Shown piece after piece: positions 1-7,947 of a stretch of DNA of 16,974 nt; the stretch's first letter is position 1; every line of letters begins with the position of its first letter. The notes below the pieces were generated by a model, which saw nothing but the letters and a program-made list of their open reading frames with translations, did not search any database and was not told where the DNA came from. The stretch comes from UBA1189 sp045612065 (lineage in GTDB: Bacteria > Bacteroidota > Bacteroidia > Bacteroidales > Bacteroidaceae): the NCBI GenBank assembly GCA_045612065.1, contig JAZKYH010000060.1:1-16974 (forward strand), read 5' to 3'. A program made the translations under genes and the position numbers.

Positions 1-1
1 G

Positions 2-259
2 GAGAAGGAAGCTTCTATGGCTGACATCTGCGCTGCAATGAAGGAGGCTTCTGAGGGCGAGTTGAAGGGTATCCTCGGCTACACAGAGGACGCTGTAGTT
101 TCTACAGACTTCCGTGGCTGCGCTAACACTTCAATCTTCGACGCTAAGGCTGGTATCTCTCTCGACGCTAACTTCGCTAAGGTTGTATCTTGGTACGACA
201 ACGAGTGGGGTTACTCAAACAAGGTTTGTGAGATGGCTCGCGTAATCGCTGCGAAGTAA
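2..259 (+). CDS. gap: Glyceraldehyde-3-phosphate dehydrogenase, C-terminal part
   Basis: This is the 3' end of a gene that enters from the left; the frame is open from base 2 and about 85 residues are visible. GAPDH oxidises and phosphorylates glyceraldehyde-3-phosphate in glycolysis in the cytoplasm. The visible part holds the conserved C-terminal catalytic-domain signatures: a GILGYTEDAVVSTDF stretch, a SIFDAKAGISL segment, and the near-invariant WYDNEWGYSNKV that lies by the NAD site, followed by the final helix. The catalytic cysteine lies upstream of the window. Codon choice is very restricted (GCT, AAG, TTC, GTA/GTT), as expected of a highly expressed gene. An internal ATG at 17 is not the start. 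A strong hairpin terminator follows the stop by about 20 bases. Confidence 0.97.
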   Translation, partial: EKEASMADICAAMKEASEGELKGILGYTEDAVVSTDFRGCANTSIFDAKAGISLDANFAKVVSWYDNEWGYSNKVCEMARVIAAK

Positions 260-280
260 TTTGTAAGCAAACAGATTTAA

Positions 281-318
281 AAAGAATAGGCTTCACCATC
301 GGTGAAGCCTATTTCTTT
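281..318 (+). terminator. Rho-independent terminator of gap, possibly bidirectional
   Basis: A 17-bp stem (arms 281-297 and 301-318, one bulged T) with a 3-base ATC loop begins 22 bases after the gap stop codon and ends in a T-rich run. The complementary strand also ends in a T-rich run, so it could stop transcripts arriving from rlmH on the minus strand. Confidence 0.93.
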
Positions 319-388
319 TGAGGCCTCCACTAACACCTCCCAACCTTTAGGTCGCTGACCGAAGGGAAAAGCAAGGGGCTGAAGTCAA
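319..388 (-). repeat. Degenerate copy of the GATGNCTG...GAGGCC palindromic repeat
   Basis: Read on the minus strand this begins near TGACTTCAGCCCC and ends in GGAGGCC, the two ends of the repeat family described elsewhere in the window, but the central hairpin is decayed. It fills most of the gap-rlmH intergenic space together with the next copy. Confidence 0.45.
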
Positions 389-438
389 GGAGGGGGATTT
401 CAGCCTTGCTATAAAGATGTTGTGGTTGAAAAAACTGT

Positions 439-487
439 GATGTCTGTGAGCTCCCTCTCCTTGGGAGAGGGCGGGGGGAGAGGCCTC
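439..487 (+). repeat. GATGNCTG...GAGGCC palindromic repeat, copy beside the rlmH stop
   Basis: Begins GATGTCTGTGAGC, has a CCCTCTCC-TT-GGGAGAGGG hairpin, a G-rich spacer and ends GAGGCCT. It lies three bases beyond the rlmH stop codon, pointing towards that gene. Confidence 0.8.
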
Positions 488-490
488 CTC

Positions 491-964
491 CTACACGTGA
501 TGATAAGGCAAGTTGTTCAGTATCGACAGGGCTCGGTAGAACTGTTCGGCAAAGATGACGCGCACCATCTGGTGTGAGAAGGTCATGCGCGAGAGTGATA
601 TCTTGCCTTGTGCAGCGGCATACACGGCATCGGAAAAGCCATAGGGACCACCAATCACGAATACCAAGCGGCGGGACACGGTGTTCATACGCTGCTGAAG
701 CCAGTCGGCAAAGCCTACCGAGGTGAACTCCTTGCCGCCCTCGTCGAGGAGGATGACATGGTCGCCCGGTTGCAGTTGCTTCAGTATCAGTTCACCTTCG
801 CGCACCTTCTGCTGCTCTTGCGAGAGGTTCTTCACATCGCGTATATCGGGGATGATTTTCATCTCGATGGGTGCGTAGTGGTTGGCACGGCCAAGGTAGT
901 CGTCTGTGGCTGCGGTGAGGTATTTGTTGTCGGTCTTGCCGATGGCGATGAGTAGGGTCTTCAT
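491..964 (-). CDS. rlmH: 23S rRNA (pseudouridine1915-N3)-methyltransferase RlmH
   Basis: RlmH is a SPOUT-fold SAM-dependent methyltransferase that methylates N3 of pseudouridine 1915 in helix 69 of 23S rRNA on assembled ribosomes. The 157-residue product matches the family's usual length of about 155-160. Visible marks are the LLDEGGKEFTSVGFADWL segment (about 73-89), the SAM-knot loop IGGPYGFS (about 104-111), the SLSRMTFSHQMVRVIFAEQFYRA stretch (about 123-145) and the C-terminal YHHV. I chose the ATG at 964 because homologues begin with MKTLLIAIGKT; an in-frame ATG at 1000 would add 12 unsupported residues. It is the last gene of a probable minus-strand group with the nitroreductase and glycosyltransferase. 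A palindromic repeat lies directly after the stop. Confidence 0.96.
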   Translation of the reverse strand: MKTLLIAIGKTDNKYLTAATDDYLGRANHYAPIEMKIIPDIRDVKNLSQEQQKVREGELILKQLQPGDHVILLDEGGKEFTSVGFADWLQQRMNTVSRRLVFVIGGPYGFSDAVYAAAQGKISLSRMTFSHQMVRVIFAEQFYRALSILNNLPYHHV

Positions 965-1007
965 TTGGTTAGAAGTTAGGAATTTTCTTTCGACGTTCAT
1001 CGTTATT

Positions 1008-1646
1008 TTAGTCGTTCATCACTAAATCATCCAGCTTTACCTTGGGCACGTAGTGTACTCCCTCGGTGCGGTAGTAGGTGTGGTTCTCCTCCTCGGAAAT
1101 TTCTTTGAGTTGTATTTGTTCGGCTCCTTTACCTATGGCCACGATGAGCAGAGGCGGGTAGGGGAGTGTGAAAGCTTCGGTGATGGCCTGGGCATTGAAT
1201 GCTCCGATGCAGATGCCATTCAATCCCATCTCAGTAGCCTTGAGCAGCATGCTCTGTGCTGAGATGCCCAAATCCATGTCTACCCACTTGTTTTCTTCTA
1301 TCGTACTACATATGATGATGAATGCTTGCGGCTCGGTGCCCTCGATAGGAAGATGCAACTCGGGAAGTGCACCGCCAAGTTTGATATGGGGCAGTACCAT
1401 GTGTGCCTCCTCGGCCATGACCATGCGGAAACGCAAGCACTGCTGGTTGCGTGCCGAAGGGATGCGGGTGTTCACTCCGATGATGCGGCGCAGTTCGTCT
1501 GCGGTGACCACTCGGCGCTGGTCATATCCACGGTGGCTGCGGTTGAGCAGTAATAGGCGGTTGAGTGATATCGCTGATGAACGCTTGGGAGCTGCACTGC
1601 GTGAGCGATACTCCTCCATCTTCTTCTCTAAATAGTTGTCGGCCAT
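1008..1646 (-). CDS. Nitroreductase family FMN-dependent oxidoreductase
   Basis: The product (212 residues from the ATG at 1646) is an FMN-binding nitroreductase-fold enzyme, which would use NAD(P)H to reduce quinone-like or nitro compounds; the natural substrate cannot be told from sequence. The family marks are the RSHRGYDQRRV phosphate-binding segment (about 36-46), the PSARNQQCLRFRMV segment (about 63-76), and the DLGISAQSMLLKATEMGLNGICIG helix-loop (about 125-148). It ends with the HYVPKVKLDDLV tail common in Bacteroidales members. An upstream in-frame ATG at 1709 would add 21 residues with no family character, so I prefer 1646. It lies between the glycosyltransferase and rlmH on the same strand and is probably cotranscribed with them. 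Confidence 0.88.
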   Translation of the reverse strand: MADNYLEKKMEEYRSRSAAPKRSSAISLNRLLLLNRSHRGYDQRRVVTADELRRIIGVNTRIPSARNQQCLRFRMVMAEEAHMVLPHIKLGGALPELHLPIEGTEPQAFIIICSTIEENKWVDMDLGISAQSMLLKATEMGLNGICIGAFNAQAITEAFTLPYPPLLIVAIGKGAEQIQLKEISEEENHTYYRTEGVHYVPKVKLDDLVMND

Positions 1647-1718
1647 GTGTTCTTTGTGTTTTTTTGATAACAGACAACGATCGGCTCCGATGGTGTTGTC
1701 TATCGTCATTTTCTACTT

Positions 1719-3149
1719 TTATAGTTGCTTTCTGGCGCGTATCTCTTGGGTGCGCAGACTATCTTTGTAGTGGTTGTGTGCTGCCACGCGCTCGGGGCTG
1801 AGGGCTGCATCACTATTGCCCTCCCAGCGGCGGCAGAGGTAGATGGGCTCATAGATGCGGCCGAGGCGGTAGGTGCGGCTGATGGCGATGCCCACGGCAT
1901 AGTCTTCTCCATAGCTTACGTTGGGAAAGCCTATCTCGCGGATGACGGGGGTATAGAAGGCTCGTGGGGCACCCAAGCCGTTGATGCGCAGGGCGTTGTT
2001 CATGCCATTCTCCTCGGTCCACTCGCGGTGGTCGATGATGCCGGGTGGCAGGGTTTCCAAGGCGAAGTTGCACAGACGATAACTACCTACCACCATGGCA
2101 CAACGTTCTTTGTGAAAGGTTTCGACAATGCGTTTTAGTGTGTGTGAGTCACTGTAAATGTCGTCGCTGTCGAGTTGTATGGCATATCGTCCACATTGAG
2201 GATGACGTATGGCAAAATCCCAGCAACCGCCTATGCCAAGGTCGTCGCGATTAGGTGTTGTAACTATCAATTGTGAATTGTCTGTTGCTAATTGAGATAG
2301 AATCTCCGTAGTGCCGTCGGTCGAGTGATTGTCCACCACGATGAGGTTAAAGGGAAAGTCGGTCTCTTGCTCCAATACCGAGCGTACGGCATCGCCTATG
2401 GTCTTTGCGCGGTTTTTAACAGGGATGATAACCGTAGCCTCGTAAGGGAACTCCTCTGCCTCGGTATCTACCTCCTTTAATTTGAGGTGGTCGATGAATG
2501 CTCCGATGGCCTTGAGGTGAGCAGTACATGCACGTTCCATCTCTATTTGTATCTGGCGGTTGCGCGGGTCAACATAGTCGAACTGCTTTTCTCCTGAAGT
2601 ACGTGTGTCCTGTTCGTATTCCGTATATAAATACTCATTGATATGTACCAGTTGTCCCACGCGGCTGATGTATAGGCGCAGTTGGTAGAGTGCTGCATAT
2701 TGCATCGTTTCGGGATTGGTAGCGAGGAATTGTCGCAGTGTCTCGGTTCGTATCAGCACCAAGGGACCGAAATCGAAGTCGTCTCTCACGCTGCCCTCTT
2801 GGTATTCGTTGGTAGGCACGGCGATGGTCTCTCCTTGTTTCACTATATAGCGATGGCTGTATATCCAATCTGCCTTGCTCTCTATTGCAGTACGAAGCAT
2901 TCGTTCAATGGCGCGATAGCCTATGCGAATGTCTCCGTTGTGTGTATATAGTAGCATGTAGTCAGTCGTACACTGCTCTGCGATGTGTCTCAACGTGCTT
3001 GTTGATAGATTGCGCTCTATGGGTATGAATGGTGTTTCGGCCTTTATGTTGTATGTGTTGTTGATAATAGGGCCCGTGGTGAATTCGTTTAGCAGTGAGC
3101 ATTCATCGATACGTGGCGTGAAAAAGTCGATTCTATGTGTCATAAGCAT
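1719..3149 (-). CDS. Family 2 glycosyltransferase with an extra N-terminal GT-like half
   Basis: The product has 476 residues. The C-terminal half (about 238-430) is a GT-A/GT2 domain: VIIPVKNRAKTIGDAVRSVL, then VVDNHSTDGT (about 271-280), a QLDSDD metal/sugar-nucleotide motif (about 325-330) and a YGEDYAVG acid motif (about 413-420). Such enzymes transfer a sugar from a nucleotide donor onto a glycan, lipid or protein acceptor; donor and acceptor are unknown. The N-terminal 200 residues also look like a worn GT-A fold (TTDYMLLYTHNGDI near 61-74), with no clear second DxD. There are no membrane segments. The start is ATG 3149 or ATG 3143. A Bacteroidota -7 element lies 16 bases upstream. A short stretch near 285-295 (SQLATDNSQL) is encoded by AATTG-rich DNA resembling intergenic repeats. 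Confidence 0.85.
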   Translation of the reverse strand: MLMTHRIDFFTPRIDECSLLNEFTTGPIINNTYNIKAETPFIPIERNLSTSTLRHIAEQCTTDYMLLYTHNGDIRIGYRAIERMLRTAIESKADWIYSHRYIVKQGETIAVPTNEYQEGSVRDDFDFGPLVLIRTETLRQFLATNPETMQYAALYQLRLYISRVGQLVHINEYLYTEYEQDTRTSGEKQFDYVDPRNRQIQIEMERACTAHLKAIGAFIDHLKLKEVDTEAEEFPYEATVIIPVKNRAKTIGDAVRSVLEQETDFPFNLIVVDNHSTDGTTEILSQLATDNSQLIVTTPNRDDLGIGGCWDFAIRHPQCGRYAIQLDSDDIYSDSHTLKRIVETFHKERCAMVVGSYRLCNFALETLPPGIIDHREWTEENGMNNALRINGLGAPRAFYTPVIREIGFPNVSYGEDYAVGIAISRTYRLGRIYEPIYLCRRWEGNSDAALSPERVAAHNHYKDSLRTQEIRARKQL

Positions 3150-3164
3150 GAATGATTAGTCATA

Positions 3165-3172
3165 CAAAAGTA
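3165..3172 (-). promoter_or_regulatory. -7 element upstream of the glycosyltransferase group
   Basis: On the minus strand this reads TACTTTTG, a perfect match to the Bacteroidota -7 consensus TAnnTTTG. No good -33 TTTG sits 19-21 bases further upstream. It would give a leader of only about 10-15 bases before the glycosyltransferase ATG. It is divergent from the META-gene promoter. Confidence 0.5.
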
Positions 3173-3210
3173 TAAAAAAAATACATAAGCCCTACTGATG
3201 GGGGTACTAT

Positions 3211-3242
3211 TTTGTTATTTCGTAAAATTGTTTGTATCTTCG
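3211..3242 (+). promoter_or_regulatory. Bacteroidota promoter of the META-domain lipoprotein gene
   Basis: A -33 TTTG (3211-3214), a 20-base spacer and a -7 TATCTTCG (3235-3242) match the Bacteroidota primary-sigma promoter layout. Transcription would begin near 3249, leaving a leader of about 45 bases before the ATG at 3295. Confidence 0.65.
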
Positions 3243-3294
3243 CAAGCGAAAATATTCGTTTTATTGCCAATTTATATATGAAGGAATTAACAAG

Positions 3295-3705
3295 ATGAAA
3301 AAAGTAACTAATTTGTTTGTGGCTCTGGTGGCTGCTTTGGTGTTGGCAAGTTGTGCCGATAAGAATGGTTTCGATGTCCTCCATGGTGAATGGAATGTAG
3401 TATCGATAGGTGAGATGGCTGTGCCTGATTCTGCTGATGCTTTCATCGGATTCGATATAGCTGAACAAATCGTATATGGCTGCACAGGTTGCAACCAACT
3501 TACCGGAGCTCTTCCTGCCGAGGTGTCTCCCGAGGTTCCTATGTTTGCGGCTATGGGTAGTACTCGTATGATGTGCCCCGACATGACCATTGAGGATGCT
3601 ATGTTGCCAGCACTTGGTCAAGTGGTAAACTTCAAGGTTGAGGGCAATAACCTCCATCTTCTTGATGCTGCTGGTGCGACAGTTATGTCATTGGTGAAGC
3701 GCTAA
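3295..3705 (+). CDS. META-domain (HslJ-like) lipoprotein
   Basis: The 136-residue product begins with a lipoprotein signal (MKK, hydrophobic VTNLFVALVAALV, lipobox LASC at about 17-20), so it should be lipidated and anchored in the cell envelope. The rest is a META domain: a GEWNVVSIGE opening strand, CTGCNQLTGAL (matching the family's GCN motif) and a STRMMCPD segment (matching TRMAC). The META family includes E. coli HslJ, a heat-inducible outer-membrane protein of unclear biochemical role. Conserved cysteines in these motifs suggest a disulfide in the periplasm. I chose the ATG at 3295 because it gives a canonical signal; the open frame upstream of it is untranslated leader. A promoter precedes it and a terminator follows. 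Confidence 0.88.
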   Translation: MKKVTNLFVALVAALVLASCADKNGFDVLHGEWNVVSIGEMAVPDSADAFIGFDIAEQIVYGCTGCNQLTGALPAEVSPEVPMFAAMGSTRMMCPDMTIEDAMLPALGQVVNFKVEGNNLHLLDAAGATVMSLVKR

Positions 3706-3728
3706 CCTGTTGACGTTGAAAGTTTACG

Positions 3729-3763
3729 AAAGAGGTTTCCCTTTCGGGGGATACCTCTTTTTC
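3729..3763 (+). terminator. Rho-independent terminator after the META gene
   Basis: A hairpin of AAAGAGGTTTCCC paired with GGGGATACCTCTTT, with a TTTCG loop, ends in a run of T. It lies 24 bases after the META gene stop and upstream of nudC, so nudC probably has its own promoter or depends on read-through. Confidence 0.85.
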
Positions 3764-3788
3764 ATTCTTTACTTGTAATCTGTATGCA

Positions 3789-4544
3789 ATGAAAGAGCAA
3801 AAGTTCTACATATTTAATAATGGTCGTTTATTGCTCGGTGAAGGAGCTTGTGATGTCGTGTCAGAGTGTCCTGCATGGCTTGATTGTGATGGCTTACGAC
3901 TATTTCAAGAGACCGATACTCATCTGTGCTATATGGCTCGCTGTACACAGGAGGAATTGCCGGAAGGTTACGTATGGATGGATTTGCGTGAGAGCTATTA
4001 TCATCTTTCCGAATGCATTTATCATCAAGCGGGTAAAGCGAGCGAGTTGCTTTACTTTGACCACCAGCACCAATATTGCGGCCTTTGTGGCTCACTCATG
4101 GAGTGGAGTAGTGCCATCAGTAAACGCTGTACGCAGTGTCATGAGGAGTTGTGGCCCAAACTAAGCACAGCCATTATTGTACTTGTGCATCGGGGAGAAG
4201 AGGCTTTGTTGGTAAAAGCCAAGAACTTTCGGCGTAACTATTATGGCTTGGTAGCTGGCTTTGTAGAGACGGGTGAGTCATTGGAAGAATGTGTGGAGCG
4301 TGAGGTGTTTGAGGAGACGGGGTTGCGCATAGCTAACATTCGCTATTTCAGCAGTCAGCCATGGCCATATCCGATGGGTTTGATGGTAGGCTTTCATGCT
4401 GACTATGTAGAGGGCGACATCGTTCTGTGCGATGGGGAACTGCGAGATGCCGCATTTTTTACCCGAGACAATATTCCTGCTATACCAGGAAAGATGAGTA
4501 TGGCTCGCATGCTCATTGACGATTGGCTCAATAGCTCACGATAG
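3789..4544 (+). CDS. nudC: NAD+ diphosphatase / NAD-cap decapping Nudix hydrolase NudC
   Basis: NudC cleaves the pyrophosphate of NADH, and in E. coli removes NAD caps from RNA 5' ends. The 251-residue protein has the three expected parts: a divergent N-terminal domain (1-90), a four-cysteine zinc ribbon (C97, C100, C114, C117) and a Nudix domain. The Nudix box is intact at about 157-179 (G157, E163, R171-E172, E175-E176, G178), and the NudC-specific SQPWPYP motif at about 189-195, which separates this subgroup from other Nudix enzymes, is present (Y replaces the usual F). The length is close to E. coli NudC. It is convergent with clpC, with a shared hairpin between them. Confidence 0.95.
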   Translation: MKEQKFYIFNNGRLLLGEGACDVVSECPAWLDCDGLRLFQETDTHLCYMARCTQEELPEGYVWMDLRESYYHLSECIYHQAGKASELLYFDHQHQYCGLCGSLMEWSSAISKRCTQCHEELWPKLSTAIIVLVHRGEEALLVKAKNFRRNYYGLVAGFVETGESLEECVEREVFEETGLRIANIRYFSSQPWPYPMGLMVGFHADYVEGDIVLCDGELRDAAFFTRDNIPAIPGKMSMARMLIDDWLNSSR

Positions 4545-4619
4545 TGAGGACGGGGCTTGGGCTTTTGAGGAGAGTCCTACCGATGTTCTCATTGATGAGG
4601 AACGAGATGTGATAAATGT

Positions 4620-4653
4620 AATCAAGCGAGTACCTACTGGTGCTCGCTTGATT
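4620..4653. terminator. Bidirectional terminator between nudC and clpC
   Basis: A 15-bp stem (AATCAAGCGAGTACC paired with GGTGCTCGCTTGATT, one G-T pair, loop TACT) lies between the convergent stops. T-rich bases follow it towards clpC; on the other strand the flank is only moderately T-rich. It can serve both genes. Confidence 0.88.
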
Positions 4654-4673
4654 TGTTTATGTTGTTCTGAATA

Positions 4674-7193
4674 TTAAACTCTTTCGTATTTCAACTTATC
4701 AGCCTCCTTATCGTAGGTGACGGTGATGCTCTGCTCACCCTCTGCGGCATCTTCGATGAGCATCTCAGAGAGTTCGTCTTCGAGGTAGGTCTGCACGGCA
4801 CGCTTCAGGGGACGGGCACCATACTGCGGGTCGTAACCTTTGCGAGCGATGTAGTCGCGCGACTCTTCATCGACATTCACCTGTATGCCAAGGCCTGCAA
4901 GGCGTCCGATGAGCTTGTCCACCTCGAGGTCGGTGATGGTGCGCAGTGCACTGTTGTCGAGGGTGTCGAAGGTGACAATCTCGTCGATGCGGTTGAGGAA
5001 CTCGGGCGAGAAGGTCTTGTTGAGGGCCTTCTGGATGACACTGCGCGAGTGCTCCTTGTCGTCAAATTCCATCTGGGTAGAGAAACCTATACCACGGCCA
5101 AAGTCCTTGAGCTGGCGTGAACCCACATTTGAGGTCATGATGATGACCGTGTTGCGGAAGTCGATGAGACGGCCATTGCCATCGGTCAGGCGACCTTCGT
5201 CGGTGACTTGCAGGAGGAGGTTGAAGACATCGGCATGAGCCTTCTCAATCTCGTCGAGCAGGATGATAGAGTAGGGACGACGACGTACACGCTCGGTGAG
5301 CTGTCCGCCCTCCTCATAGCCCACATAGCCCGGAGGCGCTCCCACGAGGCGCGACACGGTGTGCTTCTCCATGAACTCGCTCATGTCGACACGGATGAGG
5401 GCATCGGTAGAGCCGAACATGTGTCGGGCAAGCTCCTTGGCCAGGAGGGTCTTACCCACACCTGTGGGGCCGAGGAACATGAAGGTGCCGATGGGGCGGT
5501 TGGGGTCCTTGAGGCCGAGGCGGTTGCGCTGGATGGCCTTCACCAGTTTATTGATAGCCTTCTCCTGTGCGATGACGCAGTTGTTGAGCGCCTCGCGCAT
5601 GCCCTTGAGGCGCACACCCTCAGATTGTGCCATACGTTGCACGGGGATACCGGTAATCATCGATACCGTCTCGGCAATCTTCTCCTCGTCGACGGTCTGT
5701 CGGTGGTCCTTGAGGCTGGCCTCCCAGTTGCGCTTCATCTCGGTGAGTTCATGCTCGAGACGACGCTCCTGGTCGCGATAGTCGGCCGCCAACTCATAGT
5801 CCTGGTTCTTGACGGCAAGGTTCTTCTGTGCCTGAGCATCTGCGATGCGTGCCTCCTGTTGCTCAATCTCCTCGGGCACCTGTATGTTGGTGAGGTGCAC
5901 ACGTGAGCCGGCTTCGTCGAGCACGTCGATGGCCTTGTCGGGGAAGCAGCGGTCGGTGATGTAGCGTGCCGAGAGGGCGACGCAGGCCTTGATGGCCTCG
6001 TCGGTATACTGCACGTTGTGATGGTCCTCGTAGCGGTCCTTGATGTTGCGCAGTATGTGAAGGGTCTCCTCAGCATCGGGAGCATCGACCACCACCTTCT
6101 GGAAACGGCGCTCGAGGGCACCATCCTTCTCGATGGTCTTGCGGTACTCGTCGAGCGTGGTAGCACCGATGCATTGTATCTCACCACGGGCGAGGGCGGG
6201 CTTGAGCATGTTGGCAGCGTCCATGGAACCTGCCGCCGAGCCAGCACCCACGATGGTGTGTATCTCGTCGATGAAGAGGATAATCTCGGGATGTTTCTGC
6301 AATTCGTTGAGGATAGAGCGTATGCGCTCCTCGAACTGTCCGCGATACTTGGTGCCCGCCACCACCGATGCCATGTCGAGCATCACCACGCGCTTGTCGA
6401 AGAGGATGCGCGACACCTTCTTCTGCACGATGCGCAGGGCCAAGCCCTCTACGATGGCCGACTTACCCACACCGGGCTCACCGATGAGCACGGGGTTGTT
6501 CTTCTTGCGGCGGCTCAAGATCTGTGCCAAGCGCTCAATCTCCTTGTCGCGACCGATGACAGGGTCCATCTTGCCCTCGGCAGCAGCACGGGTCATGTCT
6601 ACACTGAAGTTATCGATGACGGGCGTGTCGCTCGACGACTTCTGCTGGGGCTTCGACGATACGGTTTGGGCATTCTTGCTGGTGCGCTCTGTGGGGAACT
6701 CGTCGTCCTCCTCATCGTCCTCGAAGAAGTCGCCACCACCCATGGTGGGGGTGTTGGGGTCGGACTTGATGGAGAGCAGCTCGAACACTTTGTCATAGCT
6801 GACCTCATTACGTGACAAAACGTCAGCAGCCATGTTGTGTCCGTCCTTGAGCAGGGCGAGCAGCAGGTGCTCGGCATCGGCTACGGACTGCTTCAGCACG
6901 CGGGCCTCGAGCAGGCACAGGCGCATCACCTTGTTGGCCGAGGCGTTGAGGTCGAGCGAACGGGCCGTGTCGTTGAAGTTGTTGCAACGCTCGATGTCGT
7001 TCTCAATCTCGCTCTTGATGCTCGGGAGGTTGGTGTGCAACTTGTTCAGCAGGTCTGTAGCGGCATTGTTTCCATCGCGCAGCAGGGCCAGGAGCAGGTG
7101 CTCGGGGCCTATCGAGTCGCAACGCAAGCGGCCAGCCTCCTCGCGGCTGTACTCGAGTATATCGGATAGTTTCTGTGAATATTGTCTGTTCAT
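4674..7193 (-). CDS. clpC: AAA+ unfoldase ClpC, ATPase subunit of Clp protease
   Basis: ClpC is a hexameric class I Hsp100 ATPase that unfolds proteins and feeds them to ClpP. The 839-residue protein has two Clp-N repeats (about 1-140) and an acidic, Ser-rich linker (about 150-190). The first AAA module has Walker A GEPGVGKS (238-245) and Walker B FIDEIH (307-312). A short M domain carries a UVR-like motif around 455-485, marking ClpC rather than ClpA or ClpB. The second AAA module has GPTGVGKT (575-582) and LLDEIE (645-650). An IGF tripeptide near 702-704 is the expected ClpP-docking loop. All catalytic motifs look intact. It is transcribed alone. Confidence 0.96.
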   Translation of the reverse strand: MNRQYSQKLSDILEYSREEAGRLRCDSIGPEHLLLALLRDGNNAATDLLNKLHTNLPSIKSEIENDIERCNNFNDTARSLDLNASANKVMRLCLLEARVLKQSVADAEHLLLALLKDGHNMAADVLSRNEVSYDKVFELLSIKSDPNTPTMGGGDFFEDDEEDDEFPTERTSKNAQTVSSKPQQKSSSDTPVIDNFSVDMTRAAAEGKMDPVIGRDKEIERLAQILSRRKKNNPVLIGEPGVGKSAIVEGLALRIVQKKVSRILFDKRVVMLDMASVVAGTKYRGQFEERIRSILNELQKHPEIILFIDEIHTIVGAGSAAGSMDAANMLKPALARGEIQCIGATTLDEYRKTIEKDGALERRFQKVVVDAPDAEETLHILRNIKDRYEDHHNVQYTDEAIKACVALSARYITDRCFPDKAIDVLDEAGSRVHLTNIQVPEEIEQQEARIADAQAQKNLAVKNQDYELAADYRDQERRLEHELTEMKRNWEASLKDHRQTVDEEKIAETVSMITGIPVQRMAQSEGVRLKGMREALNNCVIAQEKAINKLVKAIQRNRLGLKDPNRPIGTFMFLGPTGVGKTLLAKELARHMFGSTDALIRVDMSEFMEKHTVSRLVGAPPGYVGYEEGGQLTERVRRRPYSIILLDEIEKAHADVFNLLLQVTDEGRLTDGNGRLIDFRNTVIIMTSNVGSRQLKDFGRGIGFSTQMEFDDKEHSRSVIQKALNKTFSPEFLNRIDEIVTFDTLDNSALRTITDLEVDKLIGRLAGLGIQVNVDEESRDYIARKGYDPQYGARPLKRAVQTYLEDELSEMLIEDAAEGEQSITVTYDKEADKLKYERV

Positions 7194-7477
7194 ATTCTCT
7201 CTTGTTTTCGTACCTATTCTTGTTCGAGGATGCGAAGATAACGCAAAGAAACGTCATCTGCCTCACCTATTACAATATATTATCGACAAATAACATGCCA
7301 TAACTCTTCGCATGACAGATTTTGTGTCGAAGTGCAGGCAAACAAAGGGGAAAAAGAGTGTGTGGCTTCTTCTCGTGAAGCGAAACGCGAGGAAATCCTG
7401 TACAAAAATTTTGTGGCAGATTGATAGGGGAGTGCTTGGGGTTGCTTACAGGGCTTGCGACGGACGGGGCGGACAGA
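7194..7477. other. Intergenic region between clpC and the accessory module
   Basis: I find no gene here. On the minus strand, TTTCTTTG (7244-7251) with TTG 21 bases upstream (7273-7275) is a plausible but imperfect clpC promoter, and TATCTTCG (7233-7240) is a second -7 look-alike nearby. The rest, including an A/T-rich near-palindrome around 7400-7415, has no identified role. This is the boundary between housekeeping DNA and the repeat-rich accessory module. Confidence 0.4.
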
Positions 7478-7512
7478 TAAAAAAAAGGAGAGCGCCTCCG
7501 AGGCGCCCTCCT
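7478..7512 (-). terminator. Strong terminator closing the accessory module
   Basis: On the minus strand a 13-bp GC-rich stem (AAGGAGGGCGCCT paired with AGGCGCTCTCCTT, one mismatch, loop CGG) is followed by eight T. It begins five bases after the DUF4248 stop codon. Confidence 0.95.
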
Positions 7513-7516
7513 TGCA

Positions 7517-7840
7517 TCACGGCTCACCGAGGAAGCGGACGATGGTTCGCACCTGCGCTCGGGTGAGTATCTTGGTGTTCTCTTTATACCCCTCGGCCAC
7601 CATGGCAGGCCACATGCCGCGCGTGAGGTGCATCTCCTCGCGGAAGTGGCGCAGGGCCGAGTCATAATTGTGGTCGGGGTAGTATAGCTGTGCCAACTCC
7701 CCGAAGGGGTAACTCCGAAGAGCAAAGGGGGCCTCCTCCAAGTCTCGCAGGCGAGACTCTTTCGGGGAGATAGATCTCCCTCCGTCGCAACCGGAGAGGG
7801 GGCTTTCAGTCATCGCTGGTTTATTTTTCGTTTTCGTCAT
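7517..7840 (-). CDS. DUF4248 family protein with a repeat-encoded N-terminal leader
   Basis: The 107-residue protein matches the Bacteroidales DUF4248 family: RSYPFGELAQLYYPD (about 42-56) followed by SALRHFREEM, and a C-terminal TRAQVRTIVRFLGEP. The family has no known function; its layout suggests a small helical, possibly DNA-binding protein, and it is habitually encoded near BT4734/DUF3987 and M15-peptidase or amidase genes, as here. The conserved domain starts only near residue 40. Residues 8-37 or so come from a palindromic repeat (7730-7816). Initiation could be at 7840 or at the repeat's own ATG at 7813. It ends the minus-strand module just before a strong terminator. Confidence 0.8.
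   Translation of the reverse strand: MTKTKNKPAMTESPLSGCDGGRSISPKESRLRDLEEAPFALRSYPFGELAQLYYPDHNYDSALRHFREEMHLTRGMWPAMVAEGYKENTKILTRAQVRTIVRFLGEP
7730..7816 (-). repeat. Palindromic repeat inside the DUF4248 gene
   Basis: Read on the minus strand it starts GCGATGACTGAAAGCCCC and ends GGAGGCC, with internal hairpins around TCTCCGGTTGCGAC and the CTCGCCTGCGAG palindrome. It is translated in frame as AMTESPLSGCDGG and onward. Confidence 0.8.
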
Positions 7841-7916
7841 CGTTTGGTATTTGTTTTATTAGTTTCTGTTGAGCATCGCTCACGGCTCATCGCTCACGGC
7901 TTATGGCTTTTTAAAA

Positions 7917-7947
7917 AACTGAATACTGAAAACTGAATACTGAATAC
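7917..7947. repeat. CTGAATA tandem repeats and GCTCATCGCTCACG repeat
   Basis: The 107-base gap between the M15 and DUF4248 genes is made of short tandem repeats: a doubled catcgctcacggct-like unit (about 7873-7900), then four CTGAATAC-type units (7917-7947). The latter unit also builds the 26-bp inverted repeats at 15889-16039. Confidence 0.7.

Noticed and set aside
1647..1709. A 63-base upstream extension of the nitroreductase
   Set aside because: The added residues lack family similarity and a start at 1646 fits the usual length.
4877..7169. Many long open frames on both strands over clpC, some over 200 codons
   Set aside because: They mirror the strong codon bias of clpC, have low-complexity products rich in R, S or L, and match no family; clpC has all its motifs.
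7270..7725. A 151-codon minus-strand open frame running through the terminator at 7478-7512
   Set aside because: It crosses a strong terminator and reads DUF4248 in the wrong frame; the product is basic and Ser/Pro-rich without family features.
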